Source: Polaromonas sp. P2-4 (lineage in GTDB: Bacteria; Pseudomonadota; Gammaproteobacteria; Burkholderiales; Burkholderiaceae_C). From it: 64,000 nt of DNA. The stretch is from positions 3,836,001-3,900,000 of the forward strand of contig CP087965.1 in the NCBI GenBank assembly GCA_024703855.1, given 5' to 3'. A program made the position numbers and the translations under genes. This document shows, piece by piece, positions 45,938 through 53,839 of the stretch (positions are counted from its first letter, which is position 1; every line of letters begins with the position of its first letter). The notes under the pieces were generated by a model. The model was given only the letters and a program-made list of their open reading frames with translations. It was not told the origin of the DNA and searched no databases.

Positions 45938-47170
45938 ATGGACGCGCAAAACCTTTACGACCTGAGCCCGGCGCTGCGCCTGATGATCATGGGCTTGACC
46001 GTGGCGCTCGGGCCGCTGGCCTGGGTCTGGTTGCGCAACAAAAAAGCGCCGGTGGCGCAGCGCCTGCGCGTGCTGACCTTGCTCACCTTGTTCCTGACTT
46101 TTGACCTGGTGATTTTTGGTGCTTTTACCCGGCTGACGGATTCCGGCCTGGGCTGCCCCGACTGGCCCGGCTGCTACGGTAGCGCCAGCCCGCTCGGCGC
46201 GCAACTGCATATCGACGCAGCCCAAAGCGCCATGCCCACAGGCCCGGTCACGCATTCCAAGGCCTGGATAGAGATGGTGCATCGCTACCTGGCCACCGGT
46301 GTGGGGGTGCTTATCCTCACACTTGCCGTTGTCAGCTGGCGGGAGCGCGAACGGAACCCGTCCGACCGACGGGCCGCCCCTAGGTCGGACAGCCCCCTTG
46401 GGGGGCAGCGTATTACACGCAGTGAAAAGCGTGGGGGCCCAATCTCGCCTTGGTGGCCCACTGTTACGCTGCTGTGGGTGTGCCTGCAGGGCGCATTTGG
46501 CGCACTCACTGTCACCATGAAACTATTCCCGGCGATCGTCACCCTGCACCTGCTCGGCGGCCTGGTCTTGCTGGCCTTGCTGAAGGCGCAAGCCGTGCGC
46601 TACGCCCAGGCGCAAGGTGAGCAGTCGCCGGTAGCCCTGCACAACGCATTGCGGGTTTTTGTGGGCGTGACCTTTGCACTGCTGTGGCTGCAAATTGCGC
46701 TCGGTGGCTGGGTCAGCACCAACTACGCGGTGCTGGCTTGCACGGATTTTCCGACCTGCCAAAATTCACTGTGGCCTGCCATGGATTTCAGCCAGGGTTT
46801 TACGCTGTGGCGCGAGCTGGGCGCGGGCCATGACGGTGCCAACATCAGCTTTCAGGCACTCACCGCCATTCACTATGTGCATCGTCTGAGCGCCTATCTG
46901 GTGTTTGCCGCCATGCTGGCGCTGGCTGCCCGGCTTTACCGTGTGCCCGCCTTGCGCCGCTCTGCCCAATGGCTGGCTGGGCTGGCCTTGCTGCAAGCCG
47001 CCACGGGCTTGGGCAATGTGGTGCTGGGCTGGCCTTTGATGGCGGCGGTTTCCCACACCGGCGGTGCTGCCGGGCTGGTGATCGTGCTCACCGGTGTCGT
47101 TTTTTCCAGCCGCAACGCGTTTGATACGGTGAGTGCGTCAAAATTGAGTGCTTCGAGATTGCCTGCATGA
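45938..47170 (+). CDS. ctaA: Haem A synthase (COX15/CtaA), with an in-frame repeat insertion
   Basis: A 410-aa polytopic membrane enzyme oxidising haem O to haem A for the oxidase. Conserved: [20 protein letters not shown], the His in [31 protein letters not shown], the His pair in [14 protein letters not shown] and [18 protein letters not shown]. Between TM3 and TM4 about 30 residues ([19 protein letters not shown] and following [13 protein letters not shown]) come from the GC-rich repeat family, keeping the frame. Start ATG 45938; ctaB overlaps the stop. Confidence 0.92.
   Translation: MDAQNLYDLSPALRLMIMGLTVALGPLAWVWLRNKKAPVAQRLRVLTLLTLFLTFDLVIFGAFTRLTDSGLGCPDWPGCYGSASPLGAQLHIDAAQSAMPTGPVTHSKAWIEMVHRYLATGVGVLILTLAVVSWRERERNPSDRRAAPRSDSPLGGQRITRSEKRGGPISPWWPTVTLLWVCLQGAFGALTVTMKLFPAIVTLHLLGGLVLLALLKAQAVRYAQAQGEQSPVALHNALRVFVGVTFALLWLQIALGGWVSTNYAVLACTDFPTCQNSLWPAMDFSQGFTLWRELGAGHDGANISFQALTAIHYVHRLSAYLVFAAMLALAARLYRVPALRRSAQWLAGLALLQAATGLGNVVLGWPLMAAVSHTGGAAGLVIVLTGVVFSSRNAFDTVSASKLSASRLPA
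46358..46447. repeat. GC-rich dispersed repeat (copy R4), inserted in frame in ctaA
   Basis: GACGGGCCGCCCCTAGG, then CCCCCTTGGGGGGCAGCG, TATTACACGCAGTGAAAAGC and GTGGGGGCCCAATCTCG align with unit a of copy R1. It codes for [20 protein letters not shown] and SEKRGG in ctaA without a stop. Confidence 0.85.
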
Positions 47171-48084
47171 ACCCCTCCGATCCTTCCATCCTCCCCGTGC
47201 CTGCCGCTCCCGCGTTGTCGAAGTTTGCGCAGTTCTATGCGCTGACCAAGCCGCGCGTGGTGCAGCTCATCGTGTTTTGCGCACTCATTGGCATGGTGCT
47301 GGCGGTGCCCGGCATTCCAACCTGGCCCGACGTGAAGCTGGCCCTCATCGCCTGCGCCGGCATCTGGCTGGTGGCGGGTGCCGCCGCAGCCTTTAATTGC
47401 CTGGTCGAGCAGCGGATTGACGCGAAGATGCGGCGCACGGCCTGGCGGCCCACGGCCAAGGGCGAGTTGAACAATCCGCTCACCCTGGCGTTTTCCGCCG
47501 GCCTGTGTGCCCTGGGTTCCTGGGTTTTGTACGTGTGGGTCAATCCGCTCACGATGTGGCTGACCTTTGCCACCTTTGTCGGCTATGCGGTGGTCTACAC
47601 CGTGATTCTGAAACCGCTCACGCCGCAGAACATCGTGATTGGCGGGGCCTCGGGGGCCATGCCGCCGGTGCTGGGCTGGGCCGCGATGACGGGCTCGGTG
47701 GGCCCGGAAGCGTTGATTTTGTTTTTGATTATTTTCCTCTGGACACCGCCACACTTCTGGGCGCTGGCGCTGTACCGGGTCGAAGACTATCGCAAGTCGG
47801 GCCTGCCCATGCTGCCCGTCACGCACGGCAACGAGTTCACGCGGCTGCAGGTGTTTTTGTACACGCTGGTGCTGTTTGCTGCCTGCCTGATGCCGTTTAT
47901 TTTCAAGATGAGCGGCTGGTTGTACCTGGTGGCTGCCGTGGTGCTCAGTGTCGGTTTTTGCTGGTATGGCTGGCGTTTGTGGCGCAATTATTCCGATGCA
48001 CTGGCGCGCGAGACCTTCCGGTTTTCACTGATTCACCTCTCGGTGTTATTTGCAGCCCTGCTGCTGGACCATTACCTCGTATGA
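47167..48084 (+). CDS. ctaB: Protohaem IX farnesyltransferase (haem O synthase)
   Basis: An intact 305-aa UbiA-type prenyltransferase. Conserved Asp-rich motif region [20 protein letters not shown], then [40 protein letters not shown] and the second loop [14 protein letters not shown]. It overlaps ctaA (ATGA) and the sco gene (4 bp), so the three are coupled. It makes haem O, the substrate of CtaA. Confidence 0.96.
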   Translation: MNPSDPSILPVPAAPALSKFAQFYALTKPRVVQLIVFCALIGMVLAVPGIPTWPDVKLALIACAGIWLVAGAAAAFNCLVEQRIDAKMRRTAWRPTAKGELNNPLTLAFSAGLCALGSWVLYVWVNPLTMWLTFATFVGYAVVYTVILKPLTPQNIVIGGASGAMPPVLGWAAMTGSVGPEALILFLIIFLWTPPHFWALALYRVEDYRKSGLPMLPVTHGNEFTRLQVFLYTLVLFAACLMPFIFKMSGWLYLVAAVVLSVGFCWYGWRLWRNYSDALARETFRFSLIHLSVLFAALLLDHYLV

Positions 48085-48704
48085 AAACCAATCCAATCAG
48101 TAAACGTGATGCTATTAAATTGATAGCTGGTTCCGTCCTGTTGGCGGGCGGAGTGGCTACTTTTACAGCATGTTCAGAAGCAAAACCGCAGTTTAAAAGC
48201 ATTGACCTGACCGGGGCCGACTACGCCCAGGGCTTTGTGCTGGCCGACCATAACGGCCAGGTGCGCAACCTGAAAGACTTTGCCGGCAAGGTGGTGGTGG
48301 TGTTTTTTGGCTTCACCCAGTGCCCTGATGTCTGCCCCATGTCCATGGCCGAGCTGGCAGAGGTGAAAAAGCTGCTGGGCCCCGACGGCGACAAGCTGCA
48401 GGCGGTATTCATTTCAGTCGATCCCGAGCGCGATACGCCCGAACTGCTCAAGGCCTATATGGGCAATTTTGACCCCTCGTTTGTGGCGCTACGGCCCACA
48501 CTGGCCCAGTTGCCCGAAGTCGCCAAAGACTTCAAGGTCTATTACAAGAAGGTCGAGGGTAAGACGCCGGGCAGCTACACCATGGACCACTCAGCCGGCA
48601 GCTACATCTTTGATGCCAAAGGCCGCATACGGCTTTACTACCGCTATGGCAGCGGTGCGGAAACCCTGGCTTCCGACATTCGCCTGCTGATCAAAAACAC
48701 CTGA
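48081..48704 (+). CDS. SCO1/SenC family copper chaperone
   Basis: A 207-aa lipoprotein-type SCO protein that matures CuA. Copper motif [15 protein letters not shown] and a later His in [14 protein letters not shown]. The signal/lipobox region [20 protein letters not shown], followed by AC, is encoded by a dispersed palindromic element and ends at a Cys for lipid attachment. Intact. A terminator follows; it is the last gene of the ctaA-ctaB-sco unit. Confidence 0.94.
   Translation: MKTNPISKRDAIKLIAGSVLLAGGVATFTACSEAKPQFKSIDLTGADYAQGFVLADHNGQVRNLKDFAGKVVVVFFGFTQCPDVCPMSMAELAEVKKLLGPDGDKLQAVFISVDPERDTPELLKAYMGNFDPSFVALRPTLAQLPEVAKDFKVYYKKVEGKTPGSYTMDHSAGSYIFDAKGRIRLYYRYGSGAETLASDIRLLIKNT
48111..48170. 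repeat. Dispersed palindromic element, copy 11, forming the SCO signal peptide
   Basis: GCTATTAAATTGATAGC (48111-48127), read A-I-K-L-I-A; the arm is more diverged (CTGGTTCCGTCCTGTTGGCG) than in intergenic copies. Confidence 0.75.
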
Positions 48705-48721
48705 TCGGCTCCACGCCAAAA

Positions 48722-48757
48722 GAAAAGGCCTGCACCCGAGATGGGGCAGGCCTTTTC
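48722..48757. terminator. Terminator between sco and rpoH (convergent)
   Basis: GAAAAGGCCTGC, loop, GCAGGCCTTTTC, with T-rich flanks on both strands. Confidence 0.9.
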
Positions 48758-48784
48758 AGGTCTGAAGCAGGTTAGCAGTGCGCC

Positions 48785-49750
48785 TTAAGCGTAAGCCGCC
48801 AGCACCTTTTTCATCTTCTTCATGGCCGCCACTTCAATCTGGCGAATGCGCTCGGCACTCACGCTGTATTCGGCCGCCAGGTCGTGCAAGGTCATGCCGC
48901 CCGAGCCATCGTCATTCACTTTGAGCCAGCGCTCTTCTACAATGCGGCGCGCGCGGGTCCAGCTCCTGCAGCGCGGTGCTGATGCCCTCGCTGGCCAGGT
49001 GGTCGCGCTGGCGCGACTCTATCAGCGCGGTCGGCTCCTGCGTGGCATCGGCCAGGTAGGCAATCGGGCCAAACGCATCGTCGCCATCGTCGCTGGGGCT
49101 CGGGTCCAGCAGCACATCGCCGCCCGACATGCGCTGCTCCATCTCGATGACTTCTTCGCGCTTGACGTTCAGCGTATTCGCCATCGACTCAATCTGGCCT
49201 TCGGTCAGCGTGTCGCGATGCGTCGCCACATCGGCATCGTCCTTGAAACCCTGCTTCATCGAGCGCAGGTTGAAAAACAGCTTGCGCTGGGCCTTGGTGG
49301 TAGCCACCTTGACCATGCGCCAGTTTTTCAGGATGTACTCATGAATTTCGGCCTTGATCCAGTGCATGGCATAGCTCACCAGGCGCACGCCCTGCTCGGG
49401 GTCAAAGCGTTTGACCGCCTTCATCAGGCCAATGTTGCCTTCCTGGATCAGGTCGCCGTGAGGCAGGCCATAGCCCAAATACTTGCGTGAAATCGAAACC
49501 ACCAGGCGCAGGTGAGAGAGCACTAACTTACCGGCTGAATCAAGATCGTTGTTTTCCTTGAGGTTTTTGGAAAACTCCTGCTCCTGCTCCAAAGTGAGCA
49601 TGGGCAGACGGTTGACGGCCGAAATGTAGGCGTCCAGATTGCCCAGCGGGGGAACCAGCGACCAGGGATTGACGGCGGCCACGGCACCGGCTTGTGGAGC
49701 GGGCGCGGCAAGGGCGGCGGTCAGGGCCTGGGGGAAAGAGCAAATGACAC
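48785..49750 (-). CDS. rpoH: RNA polymerase sigma factor RpoH (sigma-32), two frameshifts
   Basis: The heat-shock sigma factor (about 320 aa). Region 1.2/2: NLDAYISAVNRLPMLTLEQE, LVVSISRKYLGYGLPHGDLI, QEGNIGLMKAVKRFDPEQGV; the RpoH box KAQRKLFFNLRSMKQGF; region 4.2 helix-turn-helix LHDLAAEYSVSAERIRQIEV. Frame breaks lie near 48960 (LQELD) and near 49730 in the N-terminal tail. The start is a GTG at 49750 with AAGGAG 7 bp upstream. A perfect CIRCE lies 30 bp upstream, so HrcA should repress it. Confidence 0.94.
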
Positions 49751-49779
49751 AGCAGAACTCCTTTTTCTAGCGCTAAATA

Positions 49780-49806
49780 TTAGCACTCCGTTTGAGAGAG
49801 TGCTAA
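49780..49806. promoter_or_regulatory. Perfect CIRCE operator upstream of rpoH
   Basis: TTAGCACTC, nine bases, GAGTGCTAA: an exact match to the HrcA-binding CIRCE consensus. It lies 30 bp upstream of the rpoH GTG. Confidence 0.95.
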
Positions 49807-49991
49807 GCAATAGGTTCAATGGCTCGGATAGCGCAAGGCTAATGAGTAGTAACCCTTATTGGTGAGTATGACCGGTCCGAGTGCGCTTAGTTCTGGGGGC
49901 TTGGTTACGGGTTTGTAAAGGCTTGTTGGCGCTGATTGCCGGGGCCAGGTTGCTTATTGCGGTCAATGGGGCTGAATCGGAGGTTTTTTTT

Positions 49992-50041
49992 GCTACTGTT
50001 TTAATAGCGTATTTCACCCGTATTGTTTGGGCTGAGGGCTG
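49992..50041. repeat. Dispersed palindromic element, copy 12 (intergenic)
   Basis: GCTACTGTTTTAATAGC (49992-50008), then CACCCGTATTGTTTGGGCT. Confidence 0.8.
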
Positions 50042-50147
50042 ATTTGATCTTGAAAATATGTCGCCCGCCTCGTGAGGATTTAAGGTTATGACCCGGTAAA
50101 CAGCTTCTGTGGTCTTAAATCCGCTATTTCGACTACAAAATCAGCCT

Positions 50148-50191
50148 TAAGCCCAAGCAGTACGGGCGTAAGTAGCTATGAATTCAGTAGC
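50148..50191. repeat. Dispersed palindromic element, copy 13 (intergenic, inverted)
   Basis: Arm AAGCAGTACGGGCGTAAGTA, then GCTATGAATTCAGTAGC (50175-50191). Together with copy 12 it forms an inverted pair about 110 bp apart. Confidence 0.8.
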
Positions 50192-50797
50192 AATTTTGCC
50201 GATTTAAAAGCAAGCCCAATGCGCCAACCTCTTCAGCTAAACAGGTCGCAGCGCTTCAGGAAGAGGCCGGCTCACCGGTATTGGAGGTCAAGCTTTCCGT
50301 GGACTGATGGGTGCAACCAGGGGGAGGGTAAATGGGTGCTCTACGGTGTCAAACAACGATCTGAATAGTTCTACCAAGGCAAAGTGGTGGGGTGACCATC
50401 GCAATACAGTAAAGCGTTTGTCGATTGGATTGTTGAGCGAGTCAAGCAGGATTCACCGTTTTTTGTGAAGGCACGTGCCGCTGCGAAGAAACAAGGAACT
50501 CGCTGATGACCCCCAGGCATCAATGAAAACCATATGAACCTACGCCAACAGCTACCCTTGACTGAGCTAAGTCATTGATTTAAAAAGCGTATCCATTGAT
50601 TGAGCTTTGTTTTTCTGGCTGGGTGAATCAATAAAACTATCAATAGAGCCAACAAAGCCGGTGATCAGCGCTGTGTGAGGACGGGTATCGTGGCCAGAAA
50701 CAAAAATGCCCCAGTCTTATGGCGACTGAGGCGATGCCACAACCCAAAGCCTTAGGCAAAGGATTGCCGTGATATTAACGGTTTCGTTGAAACAGCT

Positions 50798-51214
50798 ATG
50801 CAAACCCTGCCAATTCGCCTGACCCCAGGCCAAGACCTACGCCAAGCGCTAGAGGCAGCCGTGCGCAGCCAAGGCTGCCGCGCGGCTTTCGTGCTCTCTG
50901 GCATCGGCAGCCTGGCAGACGCCCATCTTCGGTTTGCGGGGGCTGAACAGCCACAGCGCCTGACGGGCGCCACTGAAATCCTGACCCTGTCTGGCACCGT
51001 GGCGTTCAATGGCTCGCATAGCAGCTCGCACCTGCATATGGCGCTGTCCACTTTCCACCGGCGAGGTCTTCGGTGGGCATGTCCAGGCTGCATCGTGCGC
51101 ACCACCGCAGAGGTTCTACTGGGCCTGTTGCCCGAATGGGAGTTTGCGTGCGAGCCAGATGCGTTGACGGGGTATGACGAGCTGGTAGTGCGCCCACGAG
51201 CCGACTCGCCCTGA
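50798..51214 (+). CDS. PPC/DUF296 domain DNA-binding protein, two compensating indels
   Basis: A 138-aa PCC/DUF296 (AT-hook-associated) domain protein. QTLPIRLTPGQDLRQALEAA, CRAAFVLSGIGSLADAHLRF and GSHSSSHLHMALST are typical; the metal-type pair SHLHMALS is present. An extra T near 51053 and a loss near 51090 scramble the segment that should read STGEVFGGHV; a duplicate at 52398 shows the original. The C-terminal CIVRTTAEVLLGLLPEWEF is in frame again. Bacterial members are small hexameric or trimeric proteins of unclear role. Confidence 0.82.
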   Translation: MQTLPIRLTPGQDLRQALEAAVRSQGCRAAFVLSGIGSLADAHLRFAGAEQPQRLTGATEILTLSGTVAFNGSHSSSHLHMALSTFHRRGLRWACPGCIVRTTAEVLLGLLPEWEFACEPDALTGYDELVVRPRADSP

Positions 51215-51259
51215 GTGGGTGGAAGTGGGAATTTTCTGCTTCTAGTGTTGTTCTGTTTA

Positions 51260-51277
51260 TTGCTACAATTGAAGCAA
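51260..51277. promoter_or_regulatory. Imperfect palindrome upstream of the MNT-VapB chimera gene
   Basis: TTGCT-A-CAATTG-A-AGCAA, symmetrical except at two positions, 11 bp before the start codon. A likely autoregulatory operator. Confidence 0.5.
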
Positions 51278-51287
51278 ATTTAAGAAC

Positions 51288-52001
51288 ATGACATCCATCG
51301 CCCATTATCTTCTTGGCCAAACACGTTCCAGCGTGTTGAGCGCCTTGTTTCTCTACCCAGACAAGTCTCTGCATGTGCGCGAGCTGGCGCGTGTCACGGG
51401 CGCGTCGCCCGGGTCGTTGCATCGTGAGTTGCGCGCTCTTGCTGAGCTGGGCTTGTTGCTGCGCCAGGAGGTCGGTCGCCAGGTGCATTACCAGGCCAAC
51501 CCGCAATGCCCCGTGTTTAACGAGCTTGCGGGCCTGTTGCGCAAGACGGCGGGCGTGGCAGACGTGTTGCGCGATGCGCTGGTGCCGCTGGGGAAACGCG
51601 TGGCGTTGGCTTTTGTGTACGGCTCGGTGGTGGCGGGCACAGAGCGCTCCGGCAGCGATGTGGATGTGATGCTGCTGGGCAGTGCGGGCTTTGCCGATGT
51701 AGCCCTCGCGCTGGCGCAAGTTCAGGCCACGCTGGGGCGTGAGGTCAACCCCACGCCGATGTCGACCCAGGACTTTGCCCGCAAACTAGCAGAAGGCGAT
51801 GGCTTTGCCCGCAGTGTGGCGGCCAGCCCCAAAATATGGCTGATTGGAGGTGAAGATGACTTTGCAAAACTTGTTGCGCATCGGCAAGCTGCTTTGCGCG
51901 GACTGTTGTCTCGTCCCAAGCGGGCGCTGACGGTTGAAGAAATGGACGCGGGCATTGCCGCCCACCTGGGGGCGAAGCATCGGCCGGGCAGCAAGTCTTG
52001 A
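51288..52001 (+). CDS. wHTH-MNT nucleotidyltransferase with a VapB-like C-terminal tail (chimeric antitoxin)
   Basis: A 237-aa protein. Residues about 1-75: winged helix (RSSVLSALFLYPDKSLHVRE, ASPGSLHRELRALAELGLL). Residues about 95-135: MNT motif VALAFVYGSVVAGTERSGSD, VDVML. The C-terminal ~30 residues (RPKRALTVEEMDAGIAAHLG) look like the toxin-wrapping tail of an AbrB/VapB antitoxin, and the stop codon overlaps a VapC gene (TTGA). This suggests that a VapB whose DNA-binding half was lost has been joined to a wHTH-MNT protein. Related to the MNT at 21425-22024. Confidence 0.78.
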   Translation: MTSIAHYLLGQTRSSVLSALFLYPDKSLHVRELARVTGASPGSLHRELRALAELGLLLRQEVGRQVHYQANPQCPVFNELAGLLRKTAGVADVLRDALVPLGKRVALAFVYGSVVAGTERSGSDVDVMLLGSAGFADVALALAQVQATLGREVNPTPMSTQDFARKLAEGDGFARSVAASPKIWLIGGEDDFAKLVAHRQAALRGLLSRPKRALTVEEMDAGIAAHLGAKHRPGSKS

Positions 52002-52396
52002 TCGCGCTGGACACCAACCTGTTGGTGCGCTTGCTCACCAACGACGATCCGCGCCAGGCCGCCAAAGTAGAAGCATGACTGCGTGACAACGCCACGCCGA
52101 AAACCCCGGCTTATGTTGACCATGTGGTGCTGTGTGAGCTGGGCTGGGTGTTGGAGCGCAGTTATGGCTATGACCGGGCCGAGGTTCACGCCGCATTGGC
52201 TGCTCTGCTGGAGCAAGACCATTTGAAGGTTGAATTACCTGGTTTGGTGAGGCAGGCCCTGATGATGTATGCCGACGGAACTGCCGATTTTTCAGATTAC
52301 CTGCTCGCGGTGCAGGCGCAGGCAGCGGGCTATTCCCCGGTGCTGACGCTGGACAAAAAAGCGGCCAAGACAGCTACGCACCAGTTGCTGCGCTGA
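51998..52396 (+). pseudogene. VapC-like PIN domain toxin, in-frame stop
   Basis: A PIN RNase of about 132 codons, starting at a TTG that overlaps the antitoxin stop. Catalytic acids are kept: LDTNLLVRLLTNDD, the Glu in LCELGWVLERSYG, and the Asp in DFSDYLLAVQAQAAG. An in-frame TGA at 52076-52078 (after AAKVEA) splits it; this may be a real nonsense change, a sequence error, or a leftover of an inactivated toxin. It ends exactly where the duplicated DUF296 fragment begins. Confidence 0.8.
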
Positions 52397-52397
52397 C

Positions 52398-52572
52398 CAG
52401 CTCGCACCTGCACATGGCGCTGTCCACTTCCACCGGCGAGGTCTTCGGTGGGCATTTGGCGCCATGCTGCATCGTGCGCACCACCGCAGAAGTTCTGCTG
52501 GCCCTGCTGAATGGGAGTTTGCCCGTGAGCACTATGCATTGACGGGGTAGGACGAATTGGTGGTGTGGGCGA
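52398..52572 (+). pseudogene. Duplicated 3' part of the DUF296 gene
   Basis: Aligns closely to about 51022-51195: CAGCTCGCACCTGCACATGG, then GCGCTGTCCACTTCCACCGG and GCATCGTGCGCACCACCGCA. It starts two bases after the vapC stop. It has its own small indels and an in-frame TAG, so it is not a gene. It flanks the MNT/PIN cassette in direct orientation with the intact gene. Confidence 0.88.
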
Positions 52573-52625
52573 TTGATGTCGCAAACTGTGATGTCAAGTC
52601 TGGACAAGAAGGCGGTAAATCGCTA

Positions 52626-52644
52626 AAGTAAGGATTCCTTACTT
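52626..52644. promoter_or_regulatory. Perfect 9-1-9 palindrome upstream of the AbrB-type antitoxin
   Basis: AAGTAAGGA-T-TCCTTACTT, ending 13 bp before the ATG at 52658. A likely operator for the AbrB-type antitoxin. Confidence 0.65.
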
Positions 52645-52657
52645 AATCCATTTCGCC

Positions 52658-52993
52658 ATGCTTGCCAAAATCACTTCCAAAAACCAGCTAACGCTGCCGA
52701 AAAGCGTGACGCAGGCCGTGGGCGCCACCGAATATTTTGACGTTGAAACCCGCGCCGGGCAGATCATCCTGACGCCCGTGCGCATCCAGCGCGGTGACGC
52801 GGTGCGGGCCAAGCTGGCCGAACTGGATTTGACGGATGCCGACATTGCGGACGCTGTGACGTGGGCGCGGTCCGCCGCTGCATCGCCCGTGCTGGCTGCA
52901 GAACCTGTGGCGGTTTACGGTGCCGCCGATGTGAAGGCAAACACGGCGGCACGCAAAAAGCCCGCTCCCAAAAAGCCAGCCTCCAAAGCATGA
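52658..52993 (+). CDS. AbrB/MazE-type antitoxin
   Basis: A 111-aa protein. The first 45 residues form the swapped-hairpin DNA-binding domain (MLAKITSKNQLTLPKSVTQA, then FDVETRAGQIILTPV). The rest is a charged tail (RAKLAELDLTDADIADAVTW) ending with a Lys/Ala/Pro stretch (ARKKPAPKKPASKA). It overlaps the next PIN gene by 4 bp. A palindromic operator precedes it. Confidence 0.88.
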   Translation: MLAKITSKNQLTLPKSVTQAVGATEYFDVETRAGQIILTPVRIQRGDAVRAKLAELDLTDADIADAVTWARSAAASPVLAAEPVAVYGAADVKANTAARKKPAPKKPASKA

Positions 52994-53430
52994 GCGCCCC
53001 TTTGCGCGTGGTGCTCGACACCAAGTTGGTGCTCTCTGCGCTGGTGTTTGGCGGTGGCGTGGCTGGGCAATTGCGCGTGGGTTGGCAGCAGGGCGTTTTT
53101 GTGCCGCTGGCCAGCACGGCCACGGCGCAAGAGCTGGTGCGCGTGCTGGCCTACCCGAAGTTTCGACTCTCCAAACTGGAGCAGGATGAATTGCTGGCCG
53201 ACTATCTGCCGCACACTGAAACGGTACGCATTCCCCAGCCACCGCCGTCAGTGCCAGATTGCCGCGACCTGCTGGATCTGCCGTTCATGCATTTGGCGGT
53301 AGCGGGCAAGGCTGGCGTGCTGGTTTCTGGAGACCGAGACTTGCTGGTGCTGGCGGACGAGTTTGAAAGGGCCTGCAGTTGCCCGATTCTGAGTCTGGAC
53401 GCGTTTGTCAGGGCGCATTTAGTTCTCTAG
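52990..53430 (+). CDS. PIN family toxin (COG1569 type)
   Basis: A 146-aa PIN-domain protein annotated in this family as putative toxin component. RVVLDTKLVLSALVFGGGVA carries the first Asp; ELVRVLAYPKFRLSKLEQDE the Glu; and VPDCRDLLDLPFMHLAVAGK then VSGDRDLLVL the later acids. It pairs with the AbrB-type antitoxin upstream. Likely an RNase. Intact, probably an active pair. Confidence 0.88.
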   Translation: MSAPLRVVLDTKLVLSALVFGGGVAGQLRVGWQQGVFVPLASTATAQELVRVLAYPKFRLSKLEQDELLADYLPHTETVRIPQPPPSVPDCRDLLDLPFMHLAVAGKAGVLVSGDRDLLVLADEFERACSCPILSLDAFVRAHLVL

Positions 53431-53530
53431 CCCGCTACTCTCGCCGATACGTCAGGAACCCTCCTAAAATTGGAGCGTGCCATAGAGTCAGCCCCACCGC
53501 CTGTTGAGCATCACCATCAGAAAGTCGTCC

Positions 53531-53839
53531 ATGCACCCCGCCATCGCCCAACACCTCGCAGGCATAGCCGCCATCTGTCAGCGTTACCGCATCAGCCGGT
53601 TGGACGTGTTTGGCTCTGCGGCCCGTGCGGATGACTTCAACCCCGCCAGCAGCGATGCCGACTTTTTGGTGGAGTTCGCGCCAGAGGCTCATGCCGGGTT
53701 AGACGAGTTTTTCGGCGCCAAGACCGCGCTTGAGCAATTGCTGGGCCGCAGTGTCGATCTCGTGGAGCCCGGCGCGGTGCGCAACCCCTACGTGCTGGCC
53801 AGTATCAACCGCAATCGGGAATCAGTCTATGCAGCGTGA
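53531..53839 (+). CDS. mntA: MntA-type nucleotidyltransferase antitoxin
   Basis: A 102-aa minimal nucleotidyltransferase. Motif ISRLDVFGSAARADDFNPAS and then DADFLVEF (GS...DxD). C-terminal RSVDLVEPGAVRNPYVLASI. It overlaps the HEPN gene by 11 bp. In the studied MntA-HepT systems MntA adds AMP to a Tyr near the HEPN active site. The start at 53531 (ATG) is preferred; the frame is open to 53504. Confidence 0.9.
   Translation: MHPAIAQHLAGIAAICQRYRISRLDVFGSAARADDFNPASSDADFLVEFAPEAHAGLDEFFGAKTALEQLLGRSVDLVEPGAVRNPYVLASINRNRESVYAA

Larger units (their letters stand above)
49807..50797. other. Long gap without a supported gene
   Basis: About 990 bp. It holds two dispersed palindromic elements (49992-50041 and 50148-50191), two short coding-like fragments (about 50220-50308, ending QEEAGSPVLEVKLSVD; 50405-50506, ending DWIVERVKQDSPFFVKARAA then AKKQGTR), and a hairpin at 50708-50732. 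The base composition is more AT-rich than the surroundings. I see no intact gene; it looks like eroded sequence at the left border of the defence island. Confidence 0.6.

Noticed and set aside
50405..50506. Fragment DWIVERVKQDSPFFVKARAA as a possible LysR C-terminus
   Set aside because: Too short, no second motif nearby; only noted as a coding-like fragment.
50708..50732. Hairpin GCCCCAGTC/GACTGAGGC as a terminator
   Set aside because: One mismatch in the stem, no T run, and no gene upstream to terminate.
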